Below, one piece after another: positions 51,028-58,460 of a stretch of DNA of 64,000 nt. Location: the NCBI RefSeq assembly GCF_000172155.1, contig NZ_ABIZ01000001.1, forward strand, positions 7,287,105 to 7,351,104. The letters run 5' to 3'. A program made the position numbers and the translations under genes. The notes below the pieces were generated by a model, which worked only from the letters and a program-made list of their open reading frames with translations, did no database searches and was not told the origin of the DNA. The stretch comes from Verrucomicrobium spinosum DSM 4136 = JCM 18804. GTDB taxonomy: Bacteria; Verrucomicrobiota; Verrucomicrobiia; Verrucomicrobiales; Verrucomicrobiaceae. Within the stretch, counting starts at the first letter, position 1. Every line of letters begins with the position of its first letter.

Positions 51028-51542
51028 GACGAGATTCCAAACACCGCCTTCATCTTCCGATCCCGCTCCTCGGGAGTGAGCGCCTTGTCGCCGAGCAGCT
51101 CCTTGGCCTTGTCGGCCTGGGCCGCCTTCTGCTCCAGGATCGCCACCTTGCGCTCCTCCACCGCCACCTTGCGGGACTTCAGGAGCAGCTCCACGGCCGC
51201 CTTGTGTTGTTTCCAATCCCCGCTGCTCCGAGCCTTGAGAAGGAACAGCGTGTTGCCCAGGGATTCGAGCTGCTGCGTATCGAGGCTGTACTCGCCCTCC
51301 TTGATGAGCTGCATCAGGGAGGTCACCTCGGAGTCGGCCTCCTGGAGATCCCGCCGCAACCCATACCAGGAGTAAAACTCCGACAAGGCCCCCAGCGAGG
51401 TGGCAATATCCATCTCCTGCTGAAGCCACTTGCGCACCGCCGCATGGGTGCCCTTGCCAAGGCGCTCCCAGATCTCCTCCTGGAGCTCCTCTGGCAGCGT
51501 CTTGAGTTTTGCGTCTCCGCGTGGTTTCCGTGATGCAGACAT
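51024..51542 (-). CDS. phage terminase small subunit (Mu gp27/DUF3486-like)
   Basis: 172 residues. The N-terminal helix-turn-helix region LKTLPEELQEEIWERLGKGT then AAVRKWLQQEMDIATSLGAL resembles Mu gp27 (DUF3486) proteins. A long coiled-coil (about 95-150, KVAVEERKVAILEQKAAQAD) follows. It would recognise packaging substrate for the large subunit encoded next. Gene order and overlap with the large subunit support it. Confidence 0.75.
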   Translation of the reverse strand: MSASRKPRGDAKLKTLPEELQEEIWERLGKGTHAAVRKWLQQEMDIATSLGALSEFYSWYGLRRDLQEADSEVTSLMQLIKEGEYSLDTQQLESLGNTLFLLKARSSGDWKQHKAAVELLLKSRKVAVEERKVAILEQKAAQADKAKELLGDKALTPEERDRKMKAVFGISS

Positions 51543-51545
51543 GAT

Positions 51546-51815
51546 TCATGCCAATCCCTCGTGTTTGCGGCCGCGTTCAGTGAGACTCCATTCGTCCACA
51601 GCCATCTCCTCGTTGTGCTGGTAGGTGACCAGGCCCTTGCCCTGGTTGTAGATCAGCGCGGCATTGACCAGATCCACATCCGCCACCAGGGGCGTGTCGG
51701 CATTGATCTTGGATGCCAGCCACTCACCAGTCGCCCGTCTGCCATCAGGCAGGGCACTCAGGATCCTGCGCACTTCGCGGATCAGCTCACCCGATGCTCT
51801 CGCAGTGTTGCTCAT
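51546..51815 (-). CDS. small phage protein, winged-helix-like
   Basis: 89 residues: ASGELIREVRRILSALPDGR then ATGEWLASKINADTPLVADV, then a short beta-hairpin-like YQHNEEMAVDEWSLTERGRK. The pattern of helix, helix, wing recalls a winged helix, but no family is recognised. Its ATG overlaps the preceding gene's stop by 4 nt and it lies 3 nt from the small terminase gene. Confidence 0.65.
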   Translation of the reverse strand: MSNTARASGELIREVRRILSALPDGRRATGEWLASKINADTPLVADVDLVNAALIYNQGKGLVTYQHNEEMAVDEWSLTERGRKHEGLA

Positions 51816-52294
51816 GACGAACGGGCTCCTTTCTGCTTCATCATCTCCACCGCGCCCGCCGTCCGGTTGGCCTGGTCAGACACTTCATTGATCCGGTCGA
51901 ACGCCGTCTTGATGGAATCCTGGTGCAAGCGGGAAATTTCCTTCGTGTGTTCCTCCACAGACTTCGCCACCGAATCCATGTGGCGGTGAAGGTTCTGAAT
52001 GTCCTCGCTCCGTGACTTTTTTAGATCATCGAACGCCTTGCCAATGGTGGTCTCGAACCGGTCCATCCGCTCCACCAGGTCAGCGTGCTGCTGGGCCGTG
52101 GCAAAGGCCGGGGCGGTCTGCACCTGCACCTGCACCGGATTGGGCTCCACGCTCACCTTGCGACTGGCAAAGCGGCCGTAGATGGCGAGAGCAAGCCCCC
52201 CGACAAACACCGCCATGGAGATCCAGTCTTTGAAAAAGCCTGAATCTACAGGGGGCGTCTGCGGCAAGGCCTCAGCGAGCAGCGGGAATAGCAT
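51812..52294 (-). CDS. membrane-anchored coiled-coil phage protein (Rz/DUF2730-like)
   Basis: 160 residues from the ATG at 52294; the longer frame upstream has no protein features. One membrane span near residues 20-42 (FFKDWISMAVFVGGLALAIY) is followed by a long coiled-coil (DLVERMDRFETTIGKAFDDL, HMDSVAKSVEEHTKEISRL). This layout is like inner-membrane spanins (Rz) and like DUF2730 proteins of Mu-type phages. It lies in the lysis/terminase junction. Topology places the coil on one side of the inner membrane. Confidence 0.6.
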   Translation of the reverse strand: MLFPLLAEALPQTPPVDSGFFKDWISMAVFVGGLALAIYGRFASRKVSVEPNPVQVQVQTAPAFATAQQHADLVERMDRFETTIGKAFDDLKKSRSEDIQNLHRHMDSVAKSVEEHTKEISRLHQDSIKTAFDRINEVSDQANRTAGAVEMMKQKGARSS

Positions 52295-52330
52295 AGATGG
52301 GAGTGGGAGTCGTGTTGAGGAGAGGTCAGT

Positions 52331-52353
52331 GTTGGAGTCCCGCCTTTCGGCGG
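52331..52353. repeat. REP-like short palindromic element, copy 1
   Basis: GTTGGAGTCCCGCC followed by a TTTC loop and GGCGG. A 5-bp stem (CCGCC/GGCGG) with a GTTGGAGT tail. A second copy with two changed bases is at 52650-52672. Both are in the short gaps around the 92-residue membrane gene. Confidence 0.6.
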
Positions 52354-52632
52354 TCAGTCCTTGTAGCCCCGGCGTGGGATCAGGCGGGCCAGCGCATCCA
52401 GGATGATCGCCACCAGGGCGCACAGGCAGGCCACCGCGAAGAGCAGGGCCATCTGGAGCCACTGGGGAAGCAGCAGCCAGAGCAGCATCAGGCCACCAGG
52501 TGTCACTTCACCCAGCCCATACGGCGGGCTGTTGTCATGAGCGTACATGGGGCGGCACTCCCAGACGGAGATGGCGAAGAGGGCCACCAGCACGATGGCC
52601 ACGACAGCAAAGAGGGTGTTGAACACTTTCAT
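52354..52632 (-). CDS. two-span membrane protein, holin candidate
   Basis: 92 residues with two hydrophobic segments, near 5-25 (TLFAVVAIVLVALFAISVW) and 47-85 (LMLLWLLLPQWLQMALLFAV and following), a charged C-terminus (RRGYKD) and no other domain. Size and topology suit a class II holin. It lies 42 nt downstream of the endolysin gene. Evidence is only size, membrane pattern and context. Confidence 0.55.
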   Translation of the reverse strand: MKVFNTLFAVVAIVLVALFAISVWECRPMYAHDNSPPYGLGEVTPGGLMLLWLLLPQWLQMALLFAVACLCALVAIILDALARLIPRRGYKD

Positions 52633-52649
52633 GATGGATCAGAATCAGG

Positions 52650-52672
52650 GTTGGAGTTCCGCCTTTAGGCGG
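52650..52672. repeat. REP-like short palindromic element, copy 2
   Basis: GTTGGAGTTCCGCC then TTTA and GGCGG, differing from copy 1 (52331-52353) at two positions. It lies between the endolysin and holin-candidate genes. Such elements are usually dispersed in the host chromosome, so the lysis cassette may have passed through a host genome. Confidence 0.6.
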
Positions 52673-52674
52673 CT

Positions 52675-53121
52675 TCACTTACTTTCCTTGAACCGCCTCA
52701 CCCCCACCACATCCTTGCGGGAGTACGGGGCGATGCTGACGGCGTTGCCCTGGTTGCCGCCCAGGACCCAGACCTTGCCGTCTTCGTGACGGTTGAAGAG
52801 GGCCACGTGGTAGCCGCCCGCGCGCTTGAACACGACGGTGTCGCCTTCGATGGCATCATCGAGATTCACCACCACACCCCAGTTGAGCCAGCTTGCGGCC
52901 CGGTAGTGCTGGGGCGGGATCCCAGTGGCCGTGAGGTGGCCCACCGTGCCCCGGAAGATCCCGCACCAGGCGGTGAGGCTGTCGTCCTGGTCGAGCCAGG
53001 AGGGGGCCAGGCGAAACATCGCCGCAATCTCCGGGTTGCTCTTCGGCCCGGGCCATTCCTTGATGCCAAGATATTTCCTGGCCTCAGCAAGGAGGCGTTG
53101 ATTGGCGGTGGGAGTAGGCAT
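52675..53121 (-). CDS. phage endolysin of the TIGR02594/CHAP-like amidase type
   Basis: 148 residues. The pattern ARKYLGIKEWPGPKSNPEI, Cys 53 in LTAWCGIF, His 105 in AGGYHVALF and a GGNQGNAVSI strand is that of TIGR02594 proteins, a Cys-His peptidase/amidase family used as phage lysins. It cleaves peptidoglycan peptide bonds at lysis. No signal peptide is present, so a holin is needed; the candidate is downstream. Confidence 0.85.
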   Translation of the reverse strand: MPTPTANQRLLAEARKYLGIKEWPGPKSNPEIAAMFRLAPSWLDQDDSLTAWCGIFRGTVGHLTATGIPPQHYRAASWLNWGVVVNLDDAIEGDTVVFKRAGGYHVALFNRHEDGKVWVLGGNQGNAVSIAPYSRKDVVGVRRFKESK

Positions 53122-53124
53122 GGC

Positions 53125-53517
53125 TCAGGGCAGCGGGGTGGAGGTGGTGACAGGGGTCAGGGCCATGCGCTCCTTGCTGGCCAGCTCGGCCATCTGGAGG
53201 GCATGCATCTGGCTCTGGGCCTGCTGCTTCGTGAGCTGTCCCGCCTGGTACTGGGCGGAGATCTCCTTGGCCTTGGCAATGGCGGTCTGTGACCAGGCGG
53301 CCACCGAAACGCCCACCATGGCGAGGAAGTCCTGGAAGGACTTTTGCAGGTCTGCGGTCACCGTGGTGCCAGTTGAGCTCGTGCTAGTCGCCGCCCCGCC
53401 CACCTGCCCATAGAAGTAGGTGTAGGTGGAGCCATCGGGCCGGGTCATGCGCTCGCCCTGGGTCACACAGGACGCCAGCAGGACAGGCAGACAGAGAGAG
53501 GAAACAACACCTTTCAC
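53125..53517 (-). CDS. phage lipoprotein, possible outer-membrane spanin
   Basis: 130 residues, lipoprotein signal (VSSLCLPVLLASCVTQGERM; lipobox Cys about 17). The mature part has a Ser/Thr/Gly-rich stretch and helix-forming QKSFQDFLAMVGVSVAAW with a Gln/Ala-rich coil. Next to the endolysin, it is a candidate o-spanin or other lysis protein. It overlaps the upstream gene by 4 nt (ATGA). Confidence 0.6.
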   Translation of the reverse strand: MKGVVSSLCLPVLLASCVTQGERMTRPDGSTYTYFYGQVGGAATSTSSTGTTVTADLQKSFQDFLAMVGVSVAAWSQTAIAKAKEISAQYQAGQLTKQQAQSQMHALQMAELASKERMALTPVTTSTPLP

Positions 53518-54182
53518 GGCTGCACCCCCTGGCTGGCATTGCCTGGGCTTTGCAAGGGCGCTGCAAAGAACGATTGAAAGGCCGTGGTGGGCACTGCGCC
53601 ACCCAAGGCCCTGGCACCAATGCCGCCCACGAGCCCCGACTCTGGCACCACCAGGGCTCCCCGGATGCGATCCGCGATGGCCTGTTGAATGGGCGAGTTC
53701 TGCGTGGCGCAGCTGCTCAGCAAGCAGCTTGCCAGCAGGAGCGCGGCGACGGTGCGCGCCACGCCTGGCCCACCGTCCGCCGCCGCGCTTTTCCCGCTGA
53801 TGTCCGCAGGGGAACCTTGTGAGGCCCGGCCTTCCTCCACATAGGGGTCGATGCCAGGCTCGATGATTTGAGCGAGATTGTCCTGACGCCAGTTGCGCCG
53901 GATCTTGCCGTAGGCCGCCAGGGCCAGACCGACGAGCGTGCCGATCACCTCCCAGTTGTCAGAGGCCGTCTGGGCCAGGGCCTTCAACTCCTCAGCCGGG
54001 ACCACAATCCCAAAGAGGCCGCCGATCAAACTCAGACCCGTGAGCACCAGGCCAAGCTTGGTCATGTGCCCCTGGAGGAACTGGGGCTTCTGGATGGCCA
54101 CCTGCTCAAGGGTGGCAAAGGAAGGCTCAGGAGCCGGGGCGTCCTGACGACGGCGCGGAAACGAATCAAGGTTGGGCGGCAT
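53514..54182 (-). CDS. phage lysis-module membrane protein with internal lipoprotein-like signal
   Basis: 222 residues. Residues about 40-95 have two hydrophobic helices (MTKLGLVLTGLSLIGGLFGI and VIGTLVGLALAAYG) as in holins. About residues 140-160, VARTVAALLLASCLLSSCAT is a second hydrophobic segment ending in a lipobox-like Cys. The combination may be a holin fused to a spanin-like part, or an overprinted start. The C-terminal end contains a TTTGCAAGG word. It is first in the lysis group, after the repressor-side genes. Confidence 0.6.
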   Translation of the reverse strand: MPPNLDSFPRRRQDAPAPEPSFATLEQVAIQKPQFLQGHMTKLGLVLTGLSLIGGLFGIVVPAEELKALAQTASDNWEVIGTLVGLALAAYGKIRRNWRQDNLAQIIEPGIDPYVEEGRASQGSPADISGKSAAADGGPGVARTVAALLLASCLLSSCATQNSPIQQAIADRIRGALVVPESGLVGGIGARALGGAVPTTAFQSFFAAPLQSPGNASQGVQP

Positions 54183-54290
54183 GGGCGGCGTGGGTTGAAG
54201 TGGGACGTTCGGTGGAACGCCCGCCTCTTAAACCCACTTGGTACGAGGGTCTAACAACCCCGCCAATGCCGCATGATCCGCAAAAGAAAT

Positions 54291-54506
54291 CTACACTTCG
54301 GCGCGCCTTTCGTAGGACTCGCCTGTAGTCGCGGCGTCCTTATCGCACGCTTTTGAAGGCTTTGCAATCCCGCCTACGTCGCCCATATCGAAGACGGTTT
54401 TAGCTGTGATACGACCATACAAAGCTTCACTTTTACGGAGCGCTTCTCTCAGCCTCTCTGTACGCCTTTCAATGTCTGAATCCTTCCACTTCAGGTTCTT
54501 ACTCAC
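54291..54506 (-). CDS. small phage protein sharing a motif with the minor head protein
   Basis: 71 residues from a GTG start at 54506 that overlaps the preceding stop as GTGA. It contains RLREALRKSEALYGRITAKT followed by VFDMGDVGG. The same motif (LRKSEAxxGxITxxTVFxMG) closes the MuF-like protein encoded at 42429-43373. No domain name is known. Co-transcribed with the repressor and a lipoprotein gene, it is probably expressed in the lysogen. Confidence 0.6.
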   Translation of the reverse strand: MSKNLKWKDSDIERRTERLREALRKSEALYGRITAKTVFDMGDVGGIAKPSKACDKDAATTGESYERRAEV

Positions 54507-54976
54507 GGCTTCCACTCCTTTAACCTGGTGGTCAAGTGCCCAACATTCGCCACCACCGGGCTGACCGTGGCCTTCCACTCCGCCCTGGCGTCAGCTTCAG
54601 GCTTTTTGCTTTTTAGATGGCTTTCATATTGAGCGCTCGCATGCGCGAGCGGGGCAATTATCCCGTCCACTTCCTCCATCAGATTCAGTAGCGACTGATG
54701 TCGCGCTGTGTACTTGGCCATAGTGAGCTCCACACCAAAGTCGTAAAGATCCTTGCTTGGCGGAACCACCAACATAGAGGCACAAGCCGACGATGCACCA
54801 TCAAGGGCGGCTAACGCCTTCTGACGGCCCTCCTCTTCCGACGCGGCCTTTGCCCAGTCATCAGGCTGGAAGACTTCTGTAGGCGATGGCACGAGAATAC
54901 GAGGAGGCAACTCCCTCTTGCAACTGGTTGCAAAACTAGTGGCGATGAACAGGGCGACAACGATTGCAGGTCTCAT
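54503..54976 (-). CDS. lipoprotein co-transcribed with repressor (possible superinfection-exclusion factor)
   Basis: 157 residues. It has a short signal with lipobox (VVALFIATSFATSCKREL, Cys 19). The mature part is helical: WAKAASEEEGRQKALAALDG and QSLLNLMEEVDGIIAPLAHA. No family is known. The start overlaps the repressor stop by 4 nt (ATGA), so it should be made whenever the repressor is, i.e. in the lysogen. Repressor-linked lipoproteins in other phages block entry of related phages; that role is inference. Confidence 0.65.
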   Translation of the reverse strand: MRPAIVVALFIATSFATSCKRELPPRILVPSPTEVFQPDDWAKAASEEEGRQKALAALDGASSACASMLVVPPSKDLYDFGVELTMAKYTARHQSLLNLMEEVDGIIAPLAHASAQYESHLKSKKPEADARAEWKATVSPVVANVGHLTTRLKEWKP

Positions 54977-55857
54977 GGTCTTCTGAATTTCTTGGTTACA
55001 GAGTCAACAGGGTACAGCCACACAAAATCCTCACGCCTGAACTCAAGCGGAGGATGCACGGCGGAATTGTAGCTGGTAAGTACAACCTTGGCCCCTGCGT
55101 CTTTGGGGGTGTAAACCTTGCACATCACCCCGCCACCAGCCTCCTCAGAGAGGCGAGCAACCACCACCTCTCCCCCTCGGGGAGCACTGCTAGGCACCAG
55201 GATGGCTACATCCCCGTCATTGATCACCGGGACCATGCTGTCCCCTCGAATGGTGACGCCAAACGCCTTGGGATCTGTCATATCGAAGGCGATGTGGCCA
55301 GTGTATTCGTAGGCGGCGTCCTCCCAGGAGCCCATCTTGCCAGCCTGTGCAAAGCTGATAAGCGGCACATACCGGGCAGTTTTGATGCCAGGGCCAAGCT
55401 CGACATTGGGTGAGGCTCCCAATGTCCCGGTAAGCCCCGACTCATCGATAAACCCGGGCTCGACGCCCTGCATAAGGTCCTCGAACGGGACATCCAGTGC
55501 CGTTGCAACCTTCTTAATCTGTCTTTCACTGCCTCTTCCATTGCCTTCTTCGAGTGCTTGAAGCACACCAATCGAATAACCCGTGGCCTTGGCAAGGTCT
55601 TTGATGCTCCATCCCTTAGCCTCCCGGGCTTTCCGCATCGTGGCCCTAGCATCACCCGTGCTCTTGCGACCATCCTTGGCCTGCTCTTCGAGGTCTTCGA
55701 TCAGCAGCACAAGTGAGCGGGATGGAGGGCGACCGCCCTCCATCATGCTCACATAGTTACGTGAGACCCCTAGCCGTTCGGCTAATTCCGCCTGTGTGAG
55801 CCGCAACTTGTGTCGCAGGTGCATGAGCCGCTGAGCAATAGTGAGTGAAGTTGTCAT
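54973..55857 (-). CDS. prophage repressor with two HTH domains and S24 autopeptidase domain
   Basis: 294 residues. Two XRE-type helix-turn-helix domains are in tandem, residues 5-60 (LTQAELAERLGVSRNYVSMM) and 72-130 (WSIKDLAKATGYSIGVLQAL). A LexA/CI-type S24 domain follows. Its features are the Ala172-Gly173 cleavage pair in FAQAGKMG, nucleophile Ser207 in RGDSMVP and Lys247 in VMCKVYT. RecA-promoted self-cleavage after DNA damage would release it. It faces the Cro-like gene across the operator at 55.86-55.90 kb. Mu-type c repressors are different, so this is a lambda-like switch on a transposable phage. Confidence 0.9.
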   Translation of the reverse strand: MTTSLTIAQRLMHLRHKLRLTQAELAERLGVSRNYVSMMEGGRPPSRSLVLLIEDLEEQAKDGRKSTGDARATMRKAREAKGWSIKDLAKATGYSIGVLQALEEGNGRGSERQIKKVATALDVPFEDLMQGVEPGFIDESGLTGTLGASPNVELGPGIKTARYVPLISFAQAGKMGSWEDAAYEYTGHIAFDMTDPKAFGVTIRGDSMVPVINDGDVAILVPSSAPRGGEVVVARLSEEAGGGVMCKVYTPKDAGAKVVLTSYNSAVHPPLEFRREDFVWLYPVDSVTKKFRRP

Positions 55858-55916
55858 TTTTTTCTTGCCACATGTTGCTCACAATAGTAACAAGTGAGCA
55901 CCTGCCAATGACAACT
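55831..55916. promoter_or_regulatory. divergent promoter/operator of lysogeny switch
   Basis: The 50-nt gap between repressor and Cro starts contains TGCTCAC at 55876-55882 and its exact complement GTGAGCA at 55894-55900. Related half-sites TGAGCAA (55832-55838) and GTGAGTG (55841-55847) lie in the repressor's first codons. A 10-bp inverted repeat AGTTGTCATT/AATGACAACT (55849-55858, 55907-55916) spans the two start codons. These are likely repressor/Cro binding sites. Confidence 0.65.
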
Positions 55917-56111
55917 GTTAATCACAGCAACCACAAAGCGCAAACGGATTTCACTGTTCGGGCGAAAGTCCGCCTAGTGGAACTCGGTTGGTCCGTCACT
56001 GAGTTGGCACGTCGCGTGTCCCGGTCCCGCACTGCTGTTAGCATTGCGATTAACCACCCGACGATGTTCCCCAGAATCCAGCAACTGATTAAGGGGGAGC
56101 TAGGCCTGTGA
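55908..56111 (+). CDS. Cro-like small DNA-binding protein
   Basis: 67 residues from the ATG at 55908. A helix-turn-helix is visible: WSVTELARRVSRSRTAVSIA, followed by a short C-terminal helix. Opposite the repressor across the operator, it is the natural antagonist that opens the lytic programme. It overlaps the next gene by 4 nt (GTGA). Confidence 0.75.
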   Translation: MTTVNHSNHKAQTDFTVRAKVRLVELGWSVTELARRVSRSRTAVSIAINHPTMFPRIQQLIKGELGL

Positions 56112-56341
56112 ACCTCGCTGTCAAAAAACGGGAGCTACTTGGCCCGCTGATCCGGGCGGCCGTGGCCAATGCCGCCGAGCAGCCACCCGCCACCCGCGCC
56201 GACATCTACGACGGCATCGCTGAGATCACCAGGGCCTGTGACCCGAGGCTCTCAGGACAGGCCCGGGACTACGCCTCCGCCCTCCGAGAATCCGAGACCC
56301 TACAACTTCATTTTCGCAACCTCTTCATTGAACGCTCATGA
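56108..56341 (+). CDS. early phage protein, unknown
   Basis: 77 residues from a GTG start overlapping the Cro stop. The content is helical (KKRELLGPLIRAAVANAAEQ, ESETLQLHFRNLFIERS), no recognised domain. Coupled upstream and downstream by 4-nt overlaps (GTGA and ATGA) in the early operon. Confidence 0.65.
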   Translation: MNLAVKKRELLGPLIRAAVANAAEQPPATRADIYDGIAEITRACDPRLSGQARDYASALRESETLQLHFRNLFIERS

Positions 56342-56964
56342 CCACCTCACTTACCACCCAGCCCGCCGTCACTCCACCTGCATCAGCATCGTCCACTGAT
56401 CCCGCAGGACGTCCCGCCACGTGTCATTCAGCAATTCTTGAATCCCTGAGGGAGGGAGGTCGGGGGCGGGTCTTTCGGGATCATCTACGCAGGTCCTTAG
56501 CGCAACAGCAAGGCTCAGGCACCTCACCACTCACCCCTGATGACATTCAAATTGAGACCATCGGCGTCACCCTCGTGGATGCGATCCTCTATGATCTGGC
56601 CACGCGCCACGAACTGGGCCAGCTCCTCGCATCCTGCGATGACCTCACTCTCGGCGAGATGACGGAGACGCTTGAACTCATGGCCCTAGTCGCCCTGCGT
56701 CAGGCCCAATCGTCTCCCACACAGCCAGCAGCCATCTCAGACTTTGGGCGGCGGCTGCATGATGACGGGTTCCATCATCCTCACGCTCCAGACTGCGAAG
56801 CTGCTGCAAGACAGCGGCATGCAGCCCTGGCGGCACGTCGGGAAACACTCGGCTGCCCGCTGACCTTCCCCGCACGAGTGGCGGCTCTACGAAAGGACCC
56901 TGCTTCGCCAGTTCCAGCAACTCCCTGGCCAGATCAGGTGCCCCAGGTGCCAGCAGCAAAATGA
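56338..56964 (+). CDS. early phage protein, unknown
   Basis: 208 residues. A disordered Pro/Thr/Ala-rich start is followed by ESLREGGRGRVFRDHLRRSL and an acidic helical middle (LGEMTETLELMALVALRQAQ). The C-terminal part is His/Pro/Arg-rich (DDGFHHPHAPDCEAAARQRH). No family is recognised. ATGA overlaps on both sides show co-translation with its neighbours. Confidence 0.6.
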   Translation: MTTSLTTQPAVTPPASASSTDPAGRPATCHSAILESLREGGRGRVFRDHLRRSLAQQQGSGTSPLTPDDIQIETIGVTLVDAILYDLATRHELGQLLASCDDLTLGEMTETLELMALVALRQAQSSPTQPAAISDFGRRLHDDGFHHPHAPDCEAAARQRHAALAARRETLGCPLTFPARVAALRKDPASPVPATPWPDQVPQVPAAK

Positions 56965-58091
56965 TTTTCCCAAGCACATCCGCATTCATGAAGACCACCT
57001 TAGCCACCACCCAGAGCCCCACGCAAGACCTGACCGAGGGGCAATCCGAGCACTTCACCTACGCTCGTAAGCTCCAGACCAATGTCCGCCTCCACCTGAT
57101 CGCCGCCAGCGGCTTCATGGTGCTTATGGGGCTGGAGTTGAAGCGCCTCAAAAAGGCCCTCGGGGAGACCCGGGGCCGAAAAACCCAAGACGGTTTGGGT
57201 ATTTCCTGGGAGGCCACCGTAAAAGCCAACCTCGGCATCAGCGACGAGACCGCCACCAAATACATCGCCATGGCTGATGGGGTAAAAACGAGGGTCGCCA
57301 TCCTCCAGGAGCTGGAAGCCAAACTGCTCGCCGCGCCGCTCTCGGATCTCAGCGATCAGGAGCAGGAGCAGGTCTTCGCCGCCGTCAAGGACTCCACCGA
57401 TGGCAAGACGGCCAAGGAGTTGATGCAGGAGTACGGCATCGCCCGCAAGGACGCAGGAGCCAACCTGGACAAGGACCGCAACAAAGGGGGCAACTCCACC
57501 AAGCCCGTAGAGACACCGGAGCAGCAGGCCCAGGGCTGGTTTGGCAGCGTCACTGAAACCATGATCGGGCTGCGGGCTGCGGATGCCACCAAGTGGCACA
57601 CCCTGATCTACAGCCTGCCCCTGACCCGCGAAGAGGGCAAGGAACTCACCGGGAACGTCTCCATCGAAGACCTGGAAGACGAGCTCACCCACTGGATGGA
57701 GGTCGTCCAGCAGGCCAAGGCCCGCATGGCCAAGGCCATGCACGCCTCCAAGCTCAAGGACGCCAAGGCCCGGGAGGAAGAAGCCCGCAAGAAGATTCTG
57801 GAGGGCAAAGCCATCGACGCCGCCACGGAGGTGATCGCCAGCACGGAGCAGTATGACACCGAAGCCGAGGCCGTTGAGGCCGCCAACATGCACGGCAAGG
57901 AGGAACTCCAGATCGCGCAGTTCAATAGCTTCCCCCACTTCCACATCCTGGTGACAGCCGAGGAGCGGGCTGCTGCCGCGCTGCTCTACGCGGACGCAAC
58001 CCAGGTCATCTACAGCGGCCCGGGCAAGGGAGCCGGAGTCAAGCTTACCCATGTCCTTGCCAAACCCACCAAGAAAGGAACAGGGAAATAA
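56961..58091 (+). CDS. early phage protein, large helical, unknown
   Basis: 376 residues. The first 130 residues have KLQTNVRLHLIAASGFMVLM and a WEATVKANLGISDETATKYI segment that looks like a DNA-binding helix pair. The middle is a long charged coiled-coil (AKARMAKAMHASKLKDAKAR, EEEARKKILEGKAIDAATEV). It resembles none of the standard Mu early proteins. An internal ATG at 56988 is an alternative start. Confidence 0.6.
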   Translation: MIFPSTSAFMKTTLATTQSPTQDLTEGQSEHFTYARKLQTNVRLHLIAASGFMVLMGLELKRLKKALGETRGRKTQDGLGISWEATVKANLGISDETATKYIAMADGVKTRVAILQELEAKLLAAPLSDLSDQEQEQVFAAVKDSTDGKTAKELMQEYGIARKDAGANLDKDRNKGGNSTKPVETPEQQAQGWFGSVTETMIGLRAADATKWHTLIYSLPLTREEGKELTGNVSIEDLEDELTHWMEVVQQAKARMAKAMHASKLKDAKAREEEARKKILEGKAIDAATEVIASTEQYDTEAEAVEAANMHGKEELQIAQFNSFPHFHILVTAEERAAAALLYADATQVIYSGPGKGAGVKLTHVLAKPTKKGTGK

Positions 58092-58092
58092 C

Positions 58093-58422
58093 ATGATCAC
58101 CGATCCCATCTGGTCCCAGTCCCGCATCTGCCGCGAGGCGGAGTCCGCCGCCCAGGCGGCCATTGCCCAGGCACCCCGCCGCGCCTTGCAGAGCATGTCC
58201 CACGGAGCGGCCCCGCGCAAAAAGCAGCTCTGTGAACCGAGAGGGCTCTCTGGCCAGGTGCTCCAGATGATCCAGGATTCGCCCCTGCCCATTTGTTCGC
58301 AGGACGTGGCCAGGCTCTTCGGCATCAACAAAGTCCGGGCCAGCAACCTCCTCCAGAACCTCTACCTGCACGGGCACATCAACCGCACGGGTCGCGGCCA
58401 CTACGTCGCCGCCGAGGACTGA
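58093..58422 (+). CDS. winged-helix early phage protein
   Basis: 109 residues from the ATG at 58093. The C-terminal 60 residues form a winged helix: QVLQMIQDSPLPICSQDVAR then LFGINKVRASNLLQNLYLHG and a wing INRTGRGHYV. The N-terminus is basic. Possibly a regulator of early or middle transcription. A related winged helix is encoded at 62309-62635. Confidence 0.65.
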   Translation: MITDPIWSQSRICREAESAAQAAIAQAPRRALQSMSHGAAPRKKQLCEPRGLSGQVLQMIQDSPLPICSQDVARLFGINKVRASNLLQNLYLHGHINRTGRGHYVAAED

Positions 58423-58460
58423 GCCGATCCCCACCACTCAACCACCCACTTGCAAACGCC

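Noticed and set aside
48808-51375. 855-residue open frame on + strand
   Set aside because: Antisense to portal and terminase genes; no domain seen.
51028-51549. N-terminal extension of the large terminase frame
   Set aside because: Gly/Arg-rich shadow of the small terminase gene; true start is the coupled ATG at 51027.
57000-58346. 448-residue open frame on - strand
   Set aside because: Antisense to the 376-residue early gene and the winged-helix gene, which form an overlapping operon.
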